Part shown: piece after piece, positions 9,292-19,594 of the stretch
Layout of the letters: every line of letters starts with the position of its first letter
Numbering within the stretch: the stretch's first letter is position 1
NCBI RefSeq assembly: GCF_001884735.1
Contig: NZ_MJAP01000032.1
Span: forward strand, 124,001 to 188,000
Reading direction: 5' to 3'
Length of the DNA: 64,000 bases
From: Natronohydrobacter thiooxidans
GTDB taxonomy: Bacteria; Pseudomonadota; Alphaproteobacteria; Rhodobacterales; Rhodobacteraceae
Notes under the pieces: generated by a model
What the model saw: only the letters and a program-made list of their open reading frames with translations
What the model was told of the DNA's origin: nothing
Databases searched by the model: none
Made by a program: the position numbers and the translations under genes

Positions 9292-11004
9292 GTGTCTTTT
9301 TCCTTCCGTGCCGTCGCGCCTGTTCTGGCTCTTGCTCTGCTCGGCGTCGTTCCGGCACCCAGGGTCGCGGCGCAGCCCGATATTCTTGAGCCGGGAACGC
9401 TTGCCGGTGCCTATCTGACCGGGGCGGTTGCCTTCAGCGACGACAATTTCGCCCAGCTTGCGCAGAGTTATGATCTCGCGTTGGCCTCGGATCCCGACAA
9501 TGCGATGTTCCGCGAACTTGCATTGCAGGGGCATCTGGCCAGCGGCAATTTTGCGCGCGCCGTTGAACTCGCTACCGAGGCCGAGGAAGCGGGTGATCTC
9601 TCCTCGACCGGTGCGGCCGTGCTGCAGGCTGCCGAGTTCCTGCGCGGTGATTATGAGGCGGTGATCAGCGCGGCCGAAGCCGGGCGTCAGGCCGGGCCGC
9701 TGAACGATTCCGTCGGCGTCGCCTGGGCCGAACTCGGGCTTGGCAGCATGTCGGACGCGCTCGCGGCCTTCGATGCCACGATTGAACAGCACCCGCAGAT
9801 CGCCGCCTTCGCGCTCTATCACAAGGCGCTTGCCCTGGCACTGGTCGGCGATATGGAAGGGGCGAATGCGCTTTTTGCCGACGAGGAAGCCATGGTCGCG
9901 GTCATGCCGCGCCGGGGCATCGTCGCCCGTCTGTCGGTGCTCTCGCAGCTTGGCCAGTTTGACGAGGCGCGCGCGCTGGCTGAAGATGCCTTCGGCTCTT
10001 CCCCGCCGGACGAGGTGGCGGGGCTTGTCGCCGATCTCGCCGCCGAAACACCGGTTCCGTTCACCACAATCGCTTCGGCCCGCGACGGGATGGCCGAAGT
10101 CTATTTCACGCTTGCCCTTGCGCTTGTGGGCGGGCGGGACGCCTGGGCGCCGCTGATCCATGCGCGTCTTGCGCTGGCGCTGCGTCCTGATCTGGCCGAT
10201 GCGATCCTTCTGGCTGGCAATCTGCTGGAACGCGCCGGGCAATATGCGCTGGCCGATCAGATCTACGCCACCATGCCCGCAGACAGCCCCGAATACCTCT
10301 CTGCCGAGCTTGGCCGCGCGAATGCGCTCTTTCAGTCGGGACAGGAAGAGGCGGCGGTTGACAGCCTCTTTGCCCTGTCCACCGCGCGCGCCGACTCGGT
10401 ACAGGTCTTTTCCGCGCTGGGCGACATGCTGCGGCGCAAGGAACGCTTTGACGAAGCGGCAGAAGCCTATGCCAGCGCCATCGACCTGATCGACGAGATC
10501 GAAGAGCGCCATTGGGTGCTGCTTTATACCCAAGCCATCGCGCTGGAACGCATGGGCGAATGGGAGCGCGCGGAACCGGTGTTCCGGCGGGTGCTGGAAT
10601 TCGTGCCTGACGAGCCGCAAGTGCTGAACTACCTTGGCTATTCGCTGATCGAACAGCGCCGTAATCTCGACGAGGCGCTCGACATGATCGAACGTGCGGT
10701 CGAGGGCGAGCCCGACAGCGGCTATATCACCGACTCGCTGGGCTGGGCCTATTACCGTCTGGGCCGCTATGACGAAGCCGTGCCGGTGATGGAACGCGCG
10801 GTCGAATTGCTGCCGCGTGATCCGGTGCTGAATGACCATCTGGGCGATGTCTATTACGCCGTCGGGCGCACGCGCGAGGCGCGCTTTCAGTGGCGCCGCG
10901 CGCTCTCTTTCGGGCCGCACCCGGATCTGGACATGGATATGGTGCGCCGCAAGCTGGAAATCGGCAAGGATGCTGCATTGAAAGAGGCCGAATCCTCGCA
11001 ATGA
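9292..11004 (+). CDS. secreted TPR-repeat protein
   Basis: A 570-residue tetratricopeptide protein. I chose the GTG at 9292 because it gives a clear signal peptide ([17 protein letters not shown], cleavage near AAQ) with GGAG upstream; the frame is open into ETF-QO but that part is not protein-like. At least six helix-turn-helix repeats follow; the clearest, [32 protein letters not shown], is near residues 480-510. Predicted periplasmic or outer-membrane-associated scaffold. The stop overlaps the ispE start (ATGA). The partner is unknown. Confidence 0.85.
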   Translation: MSFSFRAVAPVLALALLGVVPAPRVAAQPDILEPGTLAGAYLTGAVAFSDDNFAQLAQSYDLALASDPDNAMFRELALQGHLASGNFARAVELATEAEEAGDLSSTGAAVLQAAEFLRGDYEAVISAAEAGRQAGPLNDSVGVAWAELGLGSMSDALAAFDATIEQHPQIAAFALYHKALALALVGDMEGANALFADEEAMVAVMPRRGIVARLSVLSQLGQFDEARALAEDAFGSSPPDEVAGLVADLAAETPVPFTTIASARDGMAEVYFTLALALVGGRDAWAPLIHARLALALRPDLADAILLAGNLLERAGQYALADQIYATMPADSPEYLSAELGRANALFQSGQEEAAVDSLFALSTARADSVQVFSALGDMLRRKERFDEAAEAYASAIDLIDEIEERHWVLLYTQAIALERMGEWERAEPVFRRVLEFVPDEPQVLNYLGYSLIEQRRNLDEALDMIERAVEGEPDSGYITDSLGWAYYRLGRYDEAVPVMERAVELLPRDPVLNDHLGDVYYAVGRTREARFQWRRALSFGPHPDLDMDMVRRKLEIGKDAALKEAESSQ

Positions 11005-11837
11005 GCGCCGTGGAAGCAGCGCCGGCCAAGATCAACCTGTGCCTGCATGTCACCGGGCAACGCGAGGATGGCTATCATCTGCTCGATTCTCTGGTGGCTT
11101 TCGCCGAGGTCGGGGACAAGCTGAGCGCCCGTCCATGGCAGGGGCTGTCGCTCTCGATCACCGGACCAGAGGGCGCGGGGCTGAGCGCCGGGGCCGATAA
11201 TCTGGTGCTGCGCGCCGCGCGGCTGATGGGCGCGCGCGATCTGGCCCTGACGCTGGACAAGCGCCTGCCGCTGGCCTCTGGAATCGGTGGCGGGTCCAGC
11301 GATGCGGCGGCCTGCCTGCGCCTCTTGGCGCAACAGATGAACACGCCCTTGCCCTCGCGCAAGCTGGTTCTGGGGCTGGGGGCGGATGTGCCGGTCTGTC
11401 TGGAGCCGCGCAGTTGCCGGATGCGCGGGATTGGCGAGGCAATCACCTGCCTGCCGCCCTTGCCGCCGCTCTGGCTGGTGCTGGTCAATCCGCGCGTGGA
11501 AGTGCCGACGCCGCAGGTGTTCCGCGCGCTTGCCCGGCGCGATAACCCGCCACTGCCTGACGAATTGCCGATCTGGCCGGACGCGGAAGCCTTTTGCGAC
11601 TGGCTGGCGGGCCAGCGCAATGATCTGGAAGCCCCGGCCATCTCTTTGGCCCCGGTGATCGGGCAGGTGCTTGATGTGCTGGGCGCGGCAGAGGGCTGCG
11701 CGCTGGCGCGCATGTCCGGCTCTGGCGCGACCTGCTTTGGCATATTCACCCGCCGCGACGCCGCTGAACGCGCGGCAGCGACGATCAGTGCCGCCCGTCC
11801 GAACTGGTGGTGCGTTCCGACCGGCCTTGTTCAGTAA
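11001..11837 (+). CDS. ispE: 4-(cytidine 5'-diphospho)-2-C-methyl-D-erythritol kinase
   Basis: GHMP-family kinase of the MEP isoprenoid pathway, 278 residues. The first motif is [20 protein letters not shown], the ATP loop is [15 protein letters not shown], and the C-terminal glycine motif is [14 protein letters not shown]. The ATG at 11001 overlaps the stop of the TPR gene; an upstream in-frame ATG at 10890 lies inside that gene and is not used. It converges with the polyprenyl synthase gene, overlapping it by 7 bases, so two isoprenoid genes meet tail to tail. Confidence 0.95.
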   Translation: MSAVEAAPAKINLCLHVTGQREDGYHLLDSLVAFAEVGDKLSARPWQGLSLSITGPEGAGLSAGADNLVLRAARLMGARDLALTLDKRLPLASGIGGGSSDAAACLRLLAQQMNTPLPSRKLVLGLGADVPVCLEPRSCRMRGIGEAITCLPPLPPLWLVLVNPRVEVPTPQVFRALARRDNPPLPDELPIWPDAEAFCDWLAGQRNDLEAPAISLAPVIGQVLDVLGAAEGCALARMSGSGATCFGIFTRRDAAERAAATISAARPNWWCVPTGLVQ

Positions 11838-12841
11838 AGCCGGGCCACGACGTAATCGGCGATATCGGCCAGCATCGCGCGCAAGGGCTGATCGGGCAGA
11901 ACCTCCAGCGCGGATTTGGCCCGCGCCGCCCAGCCCAGCGCCTCGACCCTTGTGCTTTCCAGCGTGCCGTGACGCGCCATAAGCTCCAGCGCCGTTTCGA
12001 AATCGCCGTCGCGCTGATCGCCGCGTGTGATCACCCGATCCCAGAAGGCGCGCTCTTCGCCATCTGCGGCGGCAATGGCGCGGATCACCGGCAGCGTCAG
12101 CTTCCCCTCGCGGAAATCATCGCCGATATTCTTGCCGATCTTGTCACCGGCCGCCCCGTAATCCAGCCAGTCATCAACGATCTGGAAACTGATCCCCAGC
12201 GCGTTGCCATAGTCGAACAGTGCCCTGACCTGCGCCTCGGGGGCTTGTGCCAGCACGGCCCCGGCCTCGGTCGCGGCCGAGAAAAGCGCCGCTGTCTTGC
12301 CGCCGATCACCCGCAGATACTGCGCTTCCGTGGTCGCGATATTCTGCGCCGTGGTCAGTTGCAGCACCTCGCCTTCGGCAATCGTCGCCGAGGCGTTGGA
12401 CAGGATGTCCAGCACCCGCAGCGATCCACATTCGACCATCAGCTGGAATGCCCGCGCGAACAAGTAATCCCCCACCAGCACCGAGGATTTGTTGTCCCAC
12501 AACAGATTGGCCGTTGCCCGCCCGCGCCGCTGCTTGCTTTCATCCACCACATCGTCATGCAACAGCGTCGCGGTGTGAATGAACTCGATGGCGGTGGCCA
12601 GATGGTGATGCTTGTCGCCACGATACTGGCACAGTTGCGCCGCCGCCAGCACCAGCATCGGCCGGATCCGCTTGCCGCCCGCCTCGATCAGATGGGCCGT
12701 GACTTCCGGAATGCGCGGCGCGTGTTCCGAGGCCATGCGCTCGCGGATCAGGGCATTGACCTGATCCAGATCGGCTGCGAGATAGGCCGCAAGCTGGTCA
12801 TGCGGGGCCTGCGCGGCCGGCGAAGGGGACATCTTGTTCAT
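11831..12841 (-). CDS. ispB: long-chain polyprenyl diphosphate synthase (ubiquinone side chain)
   Basis: Trans-isoprenyl diphosphate synthase of 336 residues, condensing isopentenyl diphosphate onto allylic diphosphates to make the quinone tail. Both aspartate-rich motifs are present: LLHDDVVDE and [17 protein letters not shown] 12841 (MNKMSPSP) has CAGGA upstream and is preferred to a TTG at 12859. The chain length (octa-, nona- or decaprenyl) cannot be decided by eye; decaprenyl (Q10) is usual in this bacterial group. Confidence 0.92.
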   Translation of the reverse strand: MNKMSPSPAAQAPHDQLAAYLAADLDQVNALIRERMASEHAPRIPEVTAHLIEAGGKRIRPMLVLAAAQLCQYRGDKHHHLATAIEFIHTATLLHDDVVDESKQRRGRATANLLWDNKSSVLVGDYLFARAFQLMVECGSLRVLDILSNASATIAEGEVLQLTTAQNIATTEAQYLRVIGGKTAALFSAATEAGAVLAQAPEAQVRALFDYGNALGISFQIVDDWLDYGAAGDKIGKNIGDDFREGKLTLPVIRAIAAADGEERAFWDRVITRGDQRDGDFETALELMARHGTLESTRVEALGWAARAKSALEVLPDQPLRAMLADIADYVVARLY

Positions 12842-12888
12842 TGCATCCTGTCTCGACAAACCGAAGCTGGGGGAAATACACTCGCCAC

Positions 12889-13104
12889 ATGAAAGAACTC
12901 TTGCGCACGACTGACCCGACGATCATCCCGTATGCGACGGCGCTCCTCCAAGGTGAAGGTATAGAGGTGTTTGATATTGACGTCCATATGCACACGCTGG
13001 AATCGACCCTGGGCATGATGCCGCGGCGGCTGATGGTGCGGCGCGAAGATCACTTCATGGCCGTCTCGATCCTGCGCGACAATGGCATTCCCTTGCATGA
13101 CTGA
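12889..13104 (+). CDS. DUF2007 family small protein
   Basis: A 71-residue protein starting MKELLRTTDPTIIPYATALLQ, with EGIEVFDIDVHMHTLES and a basic MMPRRLMVRREDHFMA segment, matching the small DUF2007 (putative signal-transducing) family. Divergent from the polyprenyl synthase gene with 47 bases between starts. Its last 8 bases overlap the methyltransferase start, implying coupled translation. Function unknown. Confidence 0.85.
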   Translation: MKELLRTTDPTIIPYATALLQGEGIEVFDIDVHMHTLESTLGMMPRRLMVRREDHFMAVSILRDNGIPLHD

Positions 13105-13858
13105 CGATCTGACGCAGGATGCGTTCCTGAATGGCCGCGTCATGGTCTGGCAGCCGCGCATCGGCTACCGCGCCGCGACAGATCCTGTATTTCTGGCCGC
13201 ATCCGTGCCCGCAAAGCCCGGCGAGAGCGTGCTGGAACTCGGCTGCGGGGTGGGCGTCGCGAGCCTCTGCCTGCACGCCCGCGTCACCGGGCTGTCGCTG
13301 ACCGGGGTCGAGTTGCAGCCCGATTACGCCGCCCTTGCGCGACGGAATGCCGCGCAGAACGGGGCTGCAATGCAGATGATCGAGGCCGATCTGACGGCGC
13401 TGCCAGAGGCGCTGCGCGCGCAGAGCTTCGATCATGTGATCGCGAACCCGCCCTATTACGCCTCTCACGGCCCCCGCGCGCAGGACAAGGGCCGTGACCG
13501 CGCCCTGCGCGAAGACACGCCGCTGGCGCTGTGGATCGACACGGCCCTGCGCCGCTGCCGGGACGGGGGCTATGTCAGCTTCATCCACCTGACCGAACGC
13601 CTGCCGGATCTGCTGGCGGGTTTCCTGCCGCGCGCCTCCTGCACCGTGCTGCCGCTGGCCGCGCGCGCGCAACGCCCCGCGCGGCGCGTGATCGTGCAGG
13701 CGCGCAAAGGCGGGCGCGCGCCCTTCACGCTGCTGCCGCCGCTCGTGATCCATCAGGGCGACAGCCATCCCGGAGATGGCGAATATTTCACCGATACAGT
13801 GCGCGCGCTGATGCGCGACACTGGCGCGCTCGATCTTGGTGCAATGGCACGCGCGTGA
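13097..13858 (+). CDS. TrmN6-like SAM-dependent methyltransferase
   Basis: A 253-residue class I methyltransferase. The SAM-binding loop is VLELGCGVGVAS and the N6-adenine-type catalytic motif is ANPPYY, as in tRNA1(Val) A37 methyltransferase TrmN6. The N-terminal FLNGRVMVWQPRIGYRAATDPVFLAA is typical of that family. ATG 13097 overlaps the DUF2007 gene; ATG 13082 is further inside it. tRNA is the likely substrate by family; a protein or rRNA adenine cannot be excluded. Confidence 0.88.
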   Translation: MTDDLTQDAFLNGRVMVWQPRIGYRAATDPVFLAASVPAKPGESVLELGCGVGVASLCLHARVTGLSLTGVELQPDYAALARRNAAQNGAAMQMIEADLTALPEALRAQSFDHVIANPPYYASHGPRAQDKGRDRALREDTPLALWIDTALRRCRDGGYVSFIHLTERLPDLLAGFLPRASCTVLPLAARAQRPARRVIVQARKGGRAPFTLLPPLVIHQGDSHPGDGEYFTDTVRALMRDTGALDLGAMARA

Positions 13859-13898
13859 ACTCTTGCCCCCACAGGCACAGCAAGGCATAGACGCTGCG

Positions 13899-14543
13899 AT
13901 GGCAAAACAGCTCGATTACCCAGTGATCCGCGAGATCTTCGCCCGCTTCCACGCGGCAGACCCTGAACCCAAGGGCGAGCTGGAGCATGTCAACGCCTAT
14001 ACGCTCGTCGTGGCGGTGGCGCTCTCGGCGCAGGCCACGGATGTCGGCGTGAACAAGGCCACGCGCGGATTATTCGCTGTCGCTGACACACCCGAGAAAA
14101 TGCTCGCGCTGGGCGAAGAAGGCGTGATCCAGCATATCAAGACCATCGGGCTCTTTCGCAACAAGGCGAAGAACGTCATCAAGCTGAGCCGGATCCTCGT
14201 CGATCATTATGGCGGCGAAGTGCCCTCTTCGCGCGCCGCGCTGCAATCGCTGCCCGGTGTCGGGCGCAAAACTGCCAATGTGGTGCTGAACATGTGGTGG
14301 CGCATGCCCGCGCAGGCGGTCGACACCCATATCTTCCGCGTCGGCAACCGCACCGGCATTTGCCCCGGACGCGATGTCGATGCGGTCGAACGCGCCATCG
14401 AGGATAATATCCCCGCTGAATACCAGCTCCACGCCCATCACTGGCTGATCCTGCATGGCCGCTACATTTGCAAGGCGCGCAAGCCCCTGTGCAGCGCCTG
14501 CCTGATCCGCGATCTCTGCCCTTTTGAGGAAAAGACCCTATGA
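13899..14543 (+). CDS. nth: endonuclease III
   Basis: DNA glycosylase/AP lyase of 214 residues that removes oxidised pyrimidines. Visible are the helix-hairpin-helix LPGVGRKTANVVL with the catalytic lysine, the catalytic aspartate in VDTHIFRVGNR, and the C-terminal iron-sulfur loop with C-x6-C-x2-C-x5-C (CKARKPLCSACLIRDLC). ATG 13899 gives the standard MAKQLDYPVIREIF start; 21 upstream in-frame codons to 13836 are ignored. The stop overlaps the next ATG by 4 bases. Confidence 0.95.
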   Translation: MAKQLDYPVIREIFARFHAADPEPKGELEHVNAYTLVVAVALSAQATDVGVNKATRGLFAVADTPEKMLALGEEGVIQHIKTIGLFRNKAKNVIKLSRILVDHYGGEVPSSRAALQSLPGVGRKTANVVLNMWWRMPAQAVDTHIFRVGNRTGICPGRDVDAVERAIEDNIPAEYQLHAHHWLILHGRYICKARKPLCSACLIRDLCPFEEKTL

Positions 14544-15532
14544 AGCCCTATCAACTCGCCGGGATCGGCAATGCGATTGTCGATGTGATCGCGACGGTCG
14601 ATGACCTGTTTCTGGATCACATGGGCATCCGCAAGGGGATCATGCAACTGATCGAACGCGAACGCGCCGAACTGCTCTATGGGGCGATGAAAGAGCGTGC
14701 TGAAGCCTCGGGCGGCTCGGTCGCCAATACGCTGGCTGGCGCGGGCGCGCTGGGGCTGACAGCGGCCTTTGTCGGGCGCGTGAATGACGATGCGCTGGGC
14801 CGGTTCTACGCGGCAGATACCCAGGCCGCAGGCACCGATTTCGTCAATCCCCCCGTCGCGGTCGGCGAAGCCCCCACCTCTCGCAGCATGATCTTCGTCA
14901 CCCCCGATGGCGAGCGCTCGATGAACACCTACTTGGGCATCTCCGCCGAACTCGGCCCCGAGGATGTGGATGACGCCGTGATGGCCGCATCCGAGATCGT
15001 GTATCTTGAGGGCTATCTCTTCGACAAGGACAAGGGCAAGCAAGCCTTCCTCAAAGCCGCGCGCGCCTGCCGGGGCGCGGGTGGCAAGGCCGGGATTGCG
15101 CTCTCGGATCCCTTCTGCGTTGACCGCCACCGCTCGGACTTCCGCGAACTGGTCGCGCGCGACATGGATTATGTCATCGGCAATGAGCAGGAATGGGTCT
15201 CGCTCTATCAGACCAATGATCTGGACGACGCGCTGGCGCAGGCGGTGCGCGACTGCGATCTGGTGATCTGCACCCGTTCGGGCGATCCGGTCTGGATTTT
15301 CGAGCAAGGCGCGCGGGTGGAAATCCCGATCACCCGCACTGTGCCCGTCGATGCCACCGGTGCGGGTGATCAATTCGCGGCGGGCCTTCTCTACGGGCTG
15401 GCCACGGGGCGCGACATGGCGACCGCAGGGCGCATGGGGGCACTGGCGGCGGCAGAGGTGATCAGCCATATCGGCGCGCGCCCGCAGAGCGACCTGCGCG
15501 AGGTGTTTAGCCACAAGGGGCTGCTCGCCTGA
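14540..15532 (+). CDS. PfkB family sugar/nucleoside kinase (adenosine kinase-like)
   Basis: A 330-residue ribokinase-fold kinase. The N-terminal GGSVANTLAGAGALGL is PfkB signature 1, and the C-terminal DATGAGDQFAAGLLYG is signature 2 with the catalytic Asp. The overall layout resembles adenosine kinase-like proteins common in Alphaproteobacteria. Coupled to nth by ATGA. The phosphate acceptor is not certain: adenosine or another nucleoside or sugar. Confidence 0.88.
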   Translation: MKPYQLAGIGNAIVDVIATVDDLFLDHMGIRKGIMQLIERERAELLYGAMKERAEASGGSVANTLAGAGALGLTAAFVGRVNDDALGRFYAADTQAAGTDFVNPPVAVGEAPTSRSMIFVTPDGERSMNTYLGISAELGPEDVDDAVMAASEIVYLEGYLFDKDKGKQAFLKAARACRGAGGKAGIALSDPFCVDRHRSDFRELVARDMDYVIGNEQEWVSLYQTNDLDDALAQAVRDCDLVICTRSGDPVWIFEQGARVEIPITRTVPVDATGAGDQFAAGLLYGLATGRDMATAGRMGALAAAEVISHIGARPQSDLREVFSHKGLLA

Positions 15533-15592
15533 CGCATGCCTTGCCCGGGACTACCGCATAAGGCACAGTGCAGATGAGCAATGGAGGATTTC

Positions 15593-16156
15593 ATGAAGAC
15601 CTTTCTGTCAACTGTCCTGATCGCCGGACTGATTTCCGGGCCGGTTTTGTCCGACCCGTTCATCGACGCGCTCGAAACCGCGATTGAGGCTTACCGCGAC
15701 GGCGATCTGCAATATGCCGAGGATGAACTGGTCGAGGCGCAGCGCCTTCTGGCCGATATGAAAGCGCAGGGCCTCGCGGCGTTCCTGCCGGATGCGCCCG
15801 AGGGCTGGACGCGCGAGATCGACACCGAAGCGGGCCAGATGCTGGGCTTCATGGGCGGCGGGACAATCGCGAAAGCCAATTACACTGGCCCCGATGGCCA
15901 GTTTGAACTCAGCCTCATGGCTGATAACCCCTTCGTGGCGCAATTTGGCATGATGCTGGGCAATTCCGCGATGATCGCGCAGATGGGCGGACAGGTCGAG
16001 CGCATCAACCGCGTGCGCTTCCTGCGCGAGGAGAACAGCCTGAAAGCCATGATCGGCAACCGTGTCCTGCTGAGTGCCGAAGGGGCTGCGCCAGAAGTGA
16101 TGATCCCGCTTCTCGAACAGATGGATTTCCGTGCAATCGAGAATTTCGGCAGCTGA
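15593..16156 (+). CDS. secreted protein of unknown function
   Basis: A 187-residue protein starting MKTFLSTVLIAGLISGPVLS, a clear signal peptide, so predicted periplasmic. ATG 15593 has GGAGG 8 bases upstream. After an acidic helix (DALETAIEAYRDGDLQYAEDELVEAQRLL, TPR-like) comes a domain with PEGWTREIDTEAGQMLGFMGGG and a C-terminal MIPLLEQMDFRAIENF. I recognise no catalytic motif. Proteins of this layout occur in Rhodobacterales, but no function is known to me. Confidence 0.75.
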   Translation: MKTFLSTVLIAGLISGPVLSDPFIDALETAIEAYRDGDLQYAEDELVEAQRLLADMKAQGLAAFLPDAPEGWTREIDTEAGQMLGFMGGGTIAKANYTGPDGQFELSLMADNPFVAQFGMMLGNSAMIAQMGGQVERINRVRFLREENSLKAMIGNRVLLSAEGAAPEVMIPLLEQMDFRAIENFGS

Positions 16157-16226
16157 ACCGCGCCCGGAAATCTTGCATCAGCTGTTCTCCTGACCCATAT
16201 CCTGCACAGGTTCAGAGGGTTTCGCG

Positions 16227-17117
16227 ATGATGGGATATACCAAGACCGCCATGCTGATGGCTGCGATGACCGCGCTTTTCATGGGCGTGGGCTATCTGCT
16301 TGGCGGCGGGGCTGGGTTGCTGATCGCCCTTGCCGTGGCGGCAGGCATGAATGCCTATGCCTATTGGAATTCCGACAAGGCGGTTCTGCGGATGCATAAT
16401 GCGCAGGAATGCAACAGCCAGGTCCATCCCGACCTGCAGCGCATGGTGCATCAACTGGCCGATGACGCCGACATGCCGCGCCCGAAGGTCTATGTGATCC
16501 ATGAGGACCAGCCCAACGCCTTCGCCACCGGCCGCAACCCGGAGAATGCCGCCGTGGCCGCGACAACGGGGCTGCTTGCGCGCATGTCACGCGAGGAGGT
16601 GGCCGCCGTCATGGCGCATGAATTGGCGCATATCAGAAATTACGATACTCTGATCATGACCATCACCGCGACTTTCGCGGGCGCCATCTCGATGCTGGCG
16701 AATTTCGCCTTCATCTTCCGGGGCGGGCGCAATCAGGGCGCAGGGGGGGTGATTGCCGTGCTTGCCGTGATGATCCTCGCGCCCTTGGCCGCCGCGATCG
16801 TGCAGATGGCCATTTCGCGTTCGCGCGAATATGAAGCCGACCGCGTGGGCGCCGCCATCTGCGGCAACCCGCTCTGGCTCGCCTCGGCACTGGAGAAAAT
16901 TCAGGGCTTCGCCTCGCGTATCGATTTCGACCGGGCAGAGCAGAACCCGCAGACGGCGCATATGTTCATCATCAACCCGCTGCATGTCCATAAGCGCGAC
17001 AAGCTGTTCTCGACCCACCCGAATACAGAGAACCGCATCGCAGCCCTGGTGCAACTGGCGCAAGAGAGCGGGGTTCGCTCGGCGGCGCCCGCCGGGCGAC
17101 AAAACCCCTGGGGCTGA
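16227..17117 (+). CDS. htpX: M48 family membrane zinc protease HtpX
   Basis: Inner-membrane heat-shock protease of 296 residues that degrades misfolded membrane proteins. Two N-terminal hydrophobic helices (residues 5-45), then the zinc motif HELAH at 131-135, two more helices (about 145-205) and the glutamate ligand in [11 protein letters not shown]. The C-terminus has the typical [15 protein letters not shown]. The start may be the first or second of two adjacent ATGs after AGAGGG. Followed by a palindromic repeat at 17140. Confidence 0.95.
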   Translation: MMGYTKTAMLMAAMTALFMGVGYLLGGGAGLLIALAVAAGMNAYAYWNSDKAVLRMHNAQECNSQVHPDLQRMVHQLADDADMPRPKVYVIHEDQPNAFATGRNPENAAVAATTGLLARMSREEVAAVMAHELAHIRNYDTLIMTITATFAGAISMLANFAFIFRGGRNQGAGGVIAVLAVMILAPLAAAIVQMAISRSREYEADRVGAAICGNPLWLASALEKIQGFASRIDFDRAEQNPQTAHMFIINPLHVHKRDKLFSTHPNTENRIAALVQLAQESGVRSAAPAGRQNPWG

Positions 17118-17139
17118 GGCGCCGGGCTATCGTCAAGCG

Positions 17140-17168
17140 GTAAGGTGCGTGGTCACCACGCACCTTAC
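17140..17168. repeat. palindromic GGTGCGTG repeat
   Basis: Two 14-base arms (17140-17153 and 17155-17168) around a single central C, with GTAAGGTGCGTGGT as the left arm. Located between the convergent ends of htpX and the phosphatase gene, it could work as a bidirectional terminator. It shares the GGTGCGTG core with the repeats at 19595-19663, suggesting one dispersed intergenic element family. Confidence 0.7.
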
Positions 17169-17174
17169 GATAGG

Positions 17175-17912
17175 TCACACCGGATCGAGATCGCGGCGCC
17201 CGTCCTCGCTCAAACGCCAGATCCGCCGCCCCTCGATCACGACAGCGGTCAGCGGCCCGCCATAGGCCGCACTGCTGTCGATATTGACCCGGTTCCGGTA
17301 ATGAACCGGCTGCGATATCGCGGTATGGCCATGGATGATCAGCGGCCCGTGATCGCGCGTGTCACTCAGGAATGGTTCGCGGATCCACAGGAAATCCTGT
17401 TCAGTCTGTGCGTCCAGCGGCACGCCGGGGCGGATGCCTGCATGCACGAAAAGCACCGCGCCCTGCCGGTGCGAAAGCGGCAGTCCTTCCAGAAAGGCAA
17501 TATCCTCGGGCGGCACCGCGGCAAGCGCCTCTTGCCGGGCCTCATCGAGATAGAAACTGCTACGCCGGTAGAGCCCGTAGGACATGAGCGTTTCCGCCCC
17601 GCCAATGCCCGGATGCAGATAGCTCACCTCCGGGCGCAGATTGGGATCAGCCCAGTCGGGGCTGGTCAGAAACCGCTCGAACAGCCGGTCATGATTGCCC
17701 TTGAGCACCACCCAGGGCGCCCCCCCGGCAATCCCTTCGCGCAGGAGGCGTATCACCCCGGCACTGTCGGGGCCGCGATCCACCAGATCGCCCAGATGCA
17801 CGACCGGCGCATCCTGATCGCCGCTGCGCTTCCGGTCCGCCTCGATCCAGGCATGCGCCTGCTGCAGCAGAGCCAGCTGGCCGTGAATATCTCCGATCGC
17901 ATAGCTGCGCAT
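17175..17912 (-). CDS. metallophosphoesterase (serine/threonine phosphatase 1-like)
   Basis: A 245-residue calcineurin-like phosphoesterase. All metal-binding motifs are in order: GDIHGQ near the N-terminus, GDLVDRGPDS, LKGNHD, plus HAGIRPG and GHTAI. Length and layout fit bacterial PrpA/PrpB-type protein phosphatases and diadenosine tetraphosphatases; the substrate cannot be fixed. ATG 17912 gives MRSYAIGDIHG; the upstream in-frame codons lack support. It lies 60 bases downstream of the serA stop on the same strand. Confidence 0.88.
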   Translation of the reverse strand: MRSYAIGDIHGQLALLQQAHAWIEADRKRSGDQDAPVVHLGDLVDRGPDSAGVIRLLREGIAGGAPWVVLKGNHDRLFERFLTSPDWADPNLRPEVSYLHPGIGGAETLMSYGLYRRSSFYLDEARQEALAAVPPEDIAFLEGLPLSHRQGAVLFVHAGIRPGVPLDAQTEQDFLWIREPFLSDTRDHGPLIIHGHTAISQPVHYRNRVNIDSSAAYGGPLTAVVIEGRRIWRLSEDGRRDLDPV

Positions 17913-17972
17913 GGCGGGCTCCGTCAGGGCGTGGCGACGCGACGACAACACGCCGCGCCGCCTTTTGTGCCA

Positions 17973-19568
17973 TCAGGCGATGTCGAAGGCCAGCGGGCGC
18001 ACCTGCTTGAACATGCCGGTCGCGCGCAGCTTGTCCAGCACCGCCTCGGGCGCGGGCGCATCGAGATAGAGCAACGCAATTGCATCCGCCCCCGCCGAGC
18101 TCCGCCCCAGCGTGAAATTCGCGATATTGACGCCATTCTCGCCCATGGTCTGGCCCAATGTCCCGATGATCCCCGGCACATCGCGATTGGTGGTATAGAG
18201 CATATCCGCCCCCACTTCCGCGTCGATGGTGATGCCCTTGATCTGGATGAAGCGCGGCTTGCCATCGGAAAATACCGTTCCCGCAATCGAGCGCTCGCGC
18301 GTATCCGTGACCACGGTCAGCTTGATATAGGCGTCAAACACCCCCGATTTCGCCTGGGTCGTGGTCGAGATCTTCACGCCACGCTCTTTCGCGACAATCG
18401 GCGCCGAAATCATGTTCACATCAGGGTTCGAGGCTTTCATGATCCCGGCAATCGCCCCGCAGCTCAGCGCGTCGAGATTCATCTCGGCCACCGCACCATC
18501 ATAGAGGATGTTGATGGCCTTGATCGGCTCTTCCGTCAACTGGCCCGCAAACGCGCCCAGATGCTGCGCCAGTTTCAGCCAGGGCCCCATGACGCGCGCC
18601 TCTTCCGCCGTGACCGAGGGCATGTTCAGCGCATTCTGCACCGCGCCCGAGATCAGGTAATCCGCCATCTGTTCGGCGACCTGCAACGCGACATTCTCCT
18701 GTGCCTCGGTGGTCGAGGCCCCCAGATGCGGCGTGCAGACGACATTGGGCATGCCGAAAAGCGGGCTCTCGGTGGCGGGCTCCACCGCAAACACATCCAG
18801 CCCTGCGCCCGCGACATGCCCCGATTTCAGCGCCTCGGCCAGCGCATCCTCGTCGATCAGCCCGCCCCGCGCGCAGTTGATGATGCGCACGCCCTTCTTG
18901 GTCTTGGCGATATTCTCGGCCGACAGGATATTGCGGGTCTTGTCGGTCAGCGGCACATGCAGGGTGATGAAATCGGCACGGGCGAGAAGCTCGTCCAGCT
19001 CGACCTTGGTCACGCCCAGCTTGGTCGCGCGTTCTTCCGACAGGAACGGGTCATAGGCCACGACCTTCATCCGCAGCCCCAGCGCGCGGTCGCAGACAAT
19101 CCCGCCGATATTGCCAGCCCCGATCACACCCAGGGTCTTGTTGAACAACTCCACCCCCATGAAACGCGATTTCTCCCATTTGCCCGCATGGGTCGAGGCA
19201 TTGGCCTCGGGGATCTGGCGCGCAACCGCCATCATCAGCGAGATGGCGTGTTCGGCGGTCGTGACCGAATTGCCGAAAGGCGTGTTCATCACGATCACGC
19301 CCTTCTTGGACGCGGCAGGGATATCGACATTATCGACACCGATCCCGGCGCGGCCCACGACTTTCAGATTGGTCGCGGCTTCCAGCACCTTGTCCGTGAC
19401 TTTGGTATTCGAGCGGATGGCGAGACCGTCAAACTCACCGATGATGTCGAGCAGACGCTCCTTGTCCTTGCCGAGTTTCGGCTCGAAAGTCACATCGATG
19501 CCGCGATCACGGAAGATCTGGACGGCGGTTTCAGAGAGGGCGTCAGAGACGAGAACCTTGGGTGCCAT
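17973..19568 (-). CDS. serA: D-3-phosphoglycerate dehydrogenase
   Basis: First enzyme of serine biosynthesis, 531 residues, the long form. Starts MAPKVLVSDALSE; the frame upstream of 19568 runs through repeat DNA and is ignored. NAD-binding motif GVIGAGNIGG; catalytic Arg and Glu in INCARGGLIDEDAL and the His of TPHLGAST. The allosteric substrate-binding region and a C-terminal ACT domain (near GADMLYTTNRDVPGIIGTLG) follow, so feedback by serine is possible. Downstream of serC in the same direction, separated by about 100 bases of repeats. Confidence 0.96.
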   Translation of the reverse strand: MAPKVLVSDALSETAVQIFRDRGIDVTFEPKLGKDKERLLDIIGEFDGLAIRSNTKVTDKVLEAATNLKVVGRAGIGVDNVDIPAASKKGVIVMNTPFGNSVTTAEHAISLMMAVARQIPEANASTHAGKWEKSRFMGVELFNKTLGVIGAGNIGGIVCDRALGLRMKVVAYDPFLSEERATKLGVTKVELDELLARADFITLHVPLTDKTRNILSAENIAKTKKGVRIINCARGGLIDEDALAEALKSGHVAGAGLDVFAVEPATESPLFGMPNVVCTPHLGASTTEAQENVALQVAEQMADYLISGAVQNALNMPSVTAEEARVMGPWLKLAQHLGAFAGQLTEEPIKAINILYDGAVAEMNLDALSCGAIAGIMKASNPDVNMISAPIVAKERGVKISTTTQAKSGVFDAYIKLTVVTDTRERSIAGTVFSDGKPRFIQIKGITIDAEVGADMLYTTNRDVPGIIGTLGQTMGENGVNIANFTLGRSSAGADAIALLYLDAPAPEAVLDKLRATGMFKQVRPLAFDIA

Positions 19569-19594
19569 GAGTGTGGCTCCTTCATTTGGGGGGT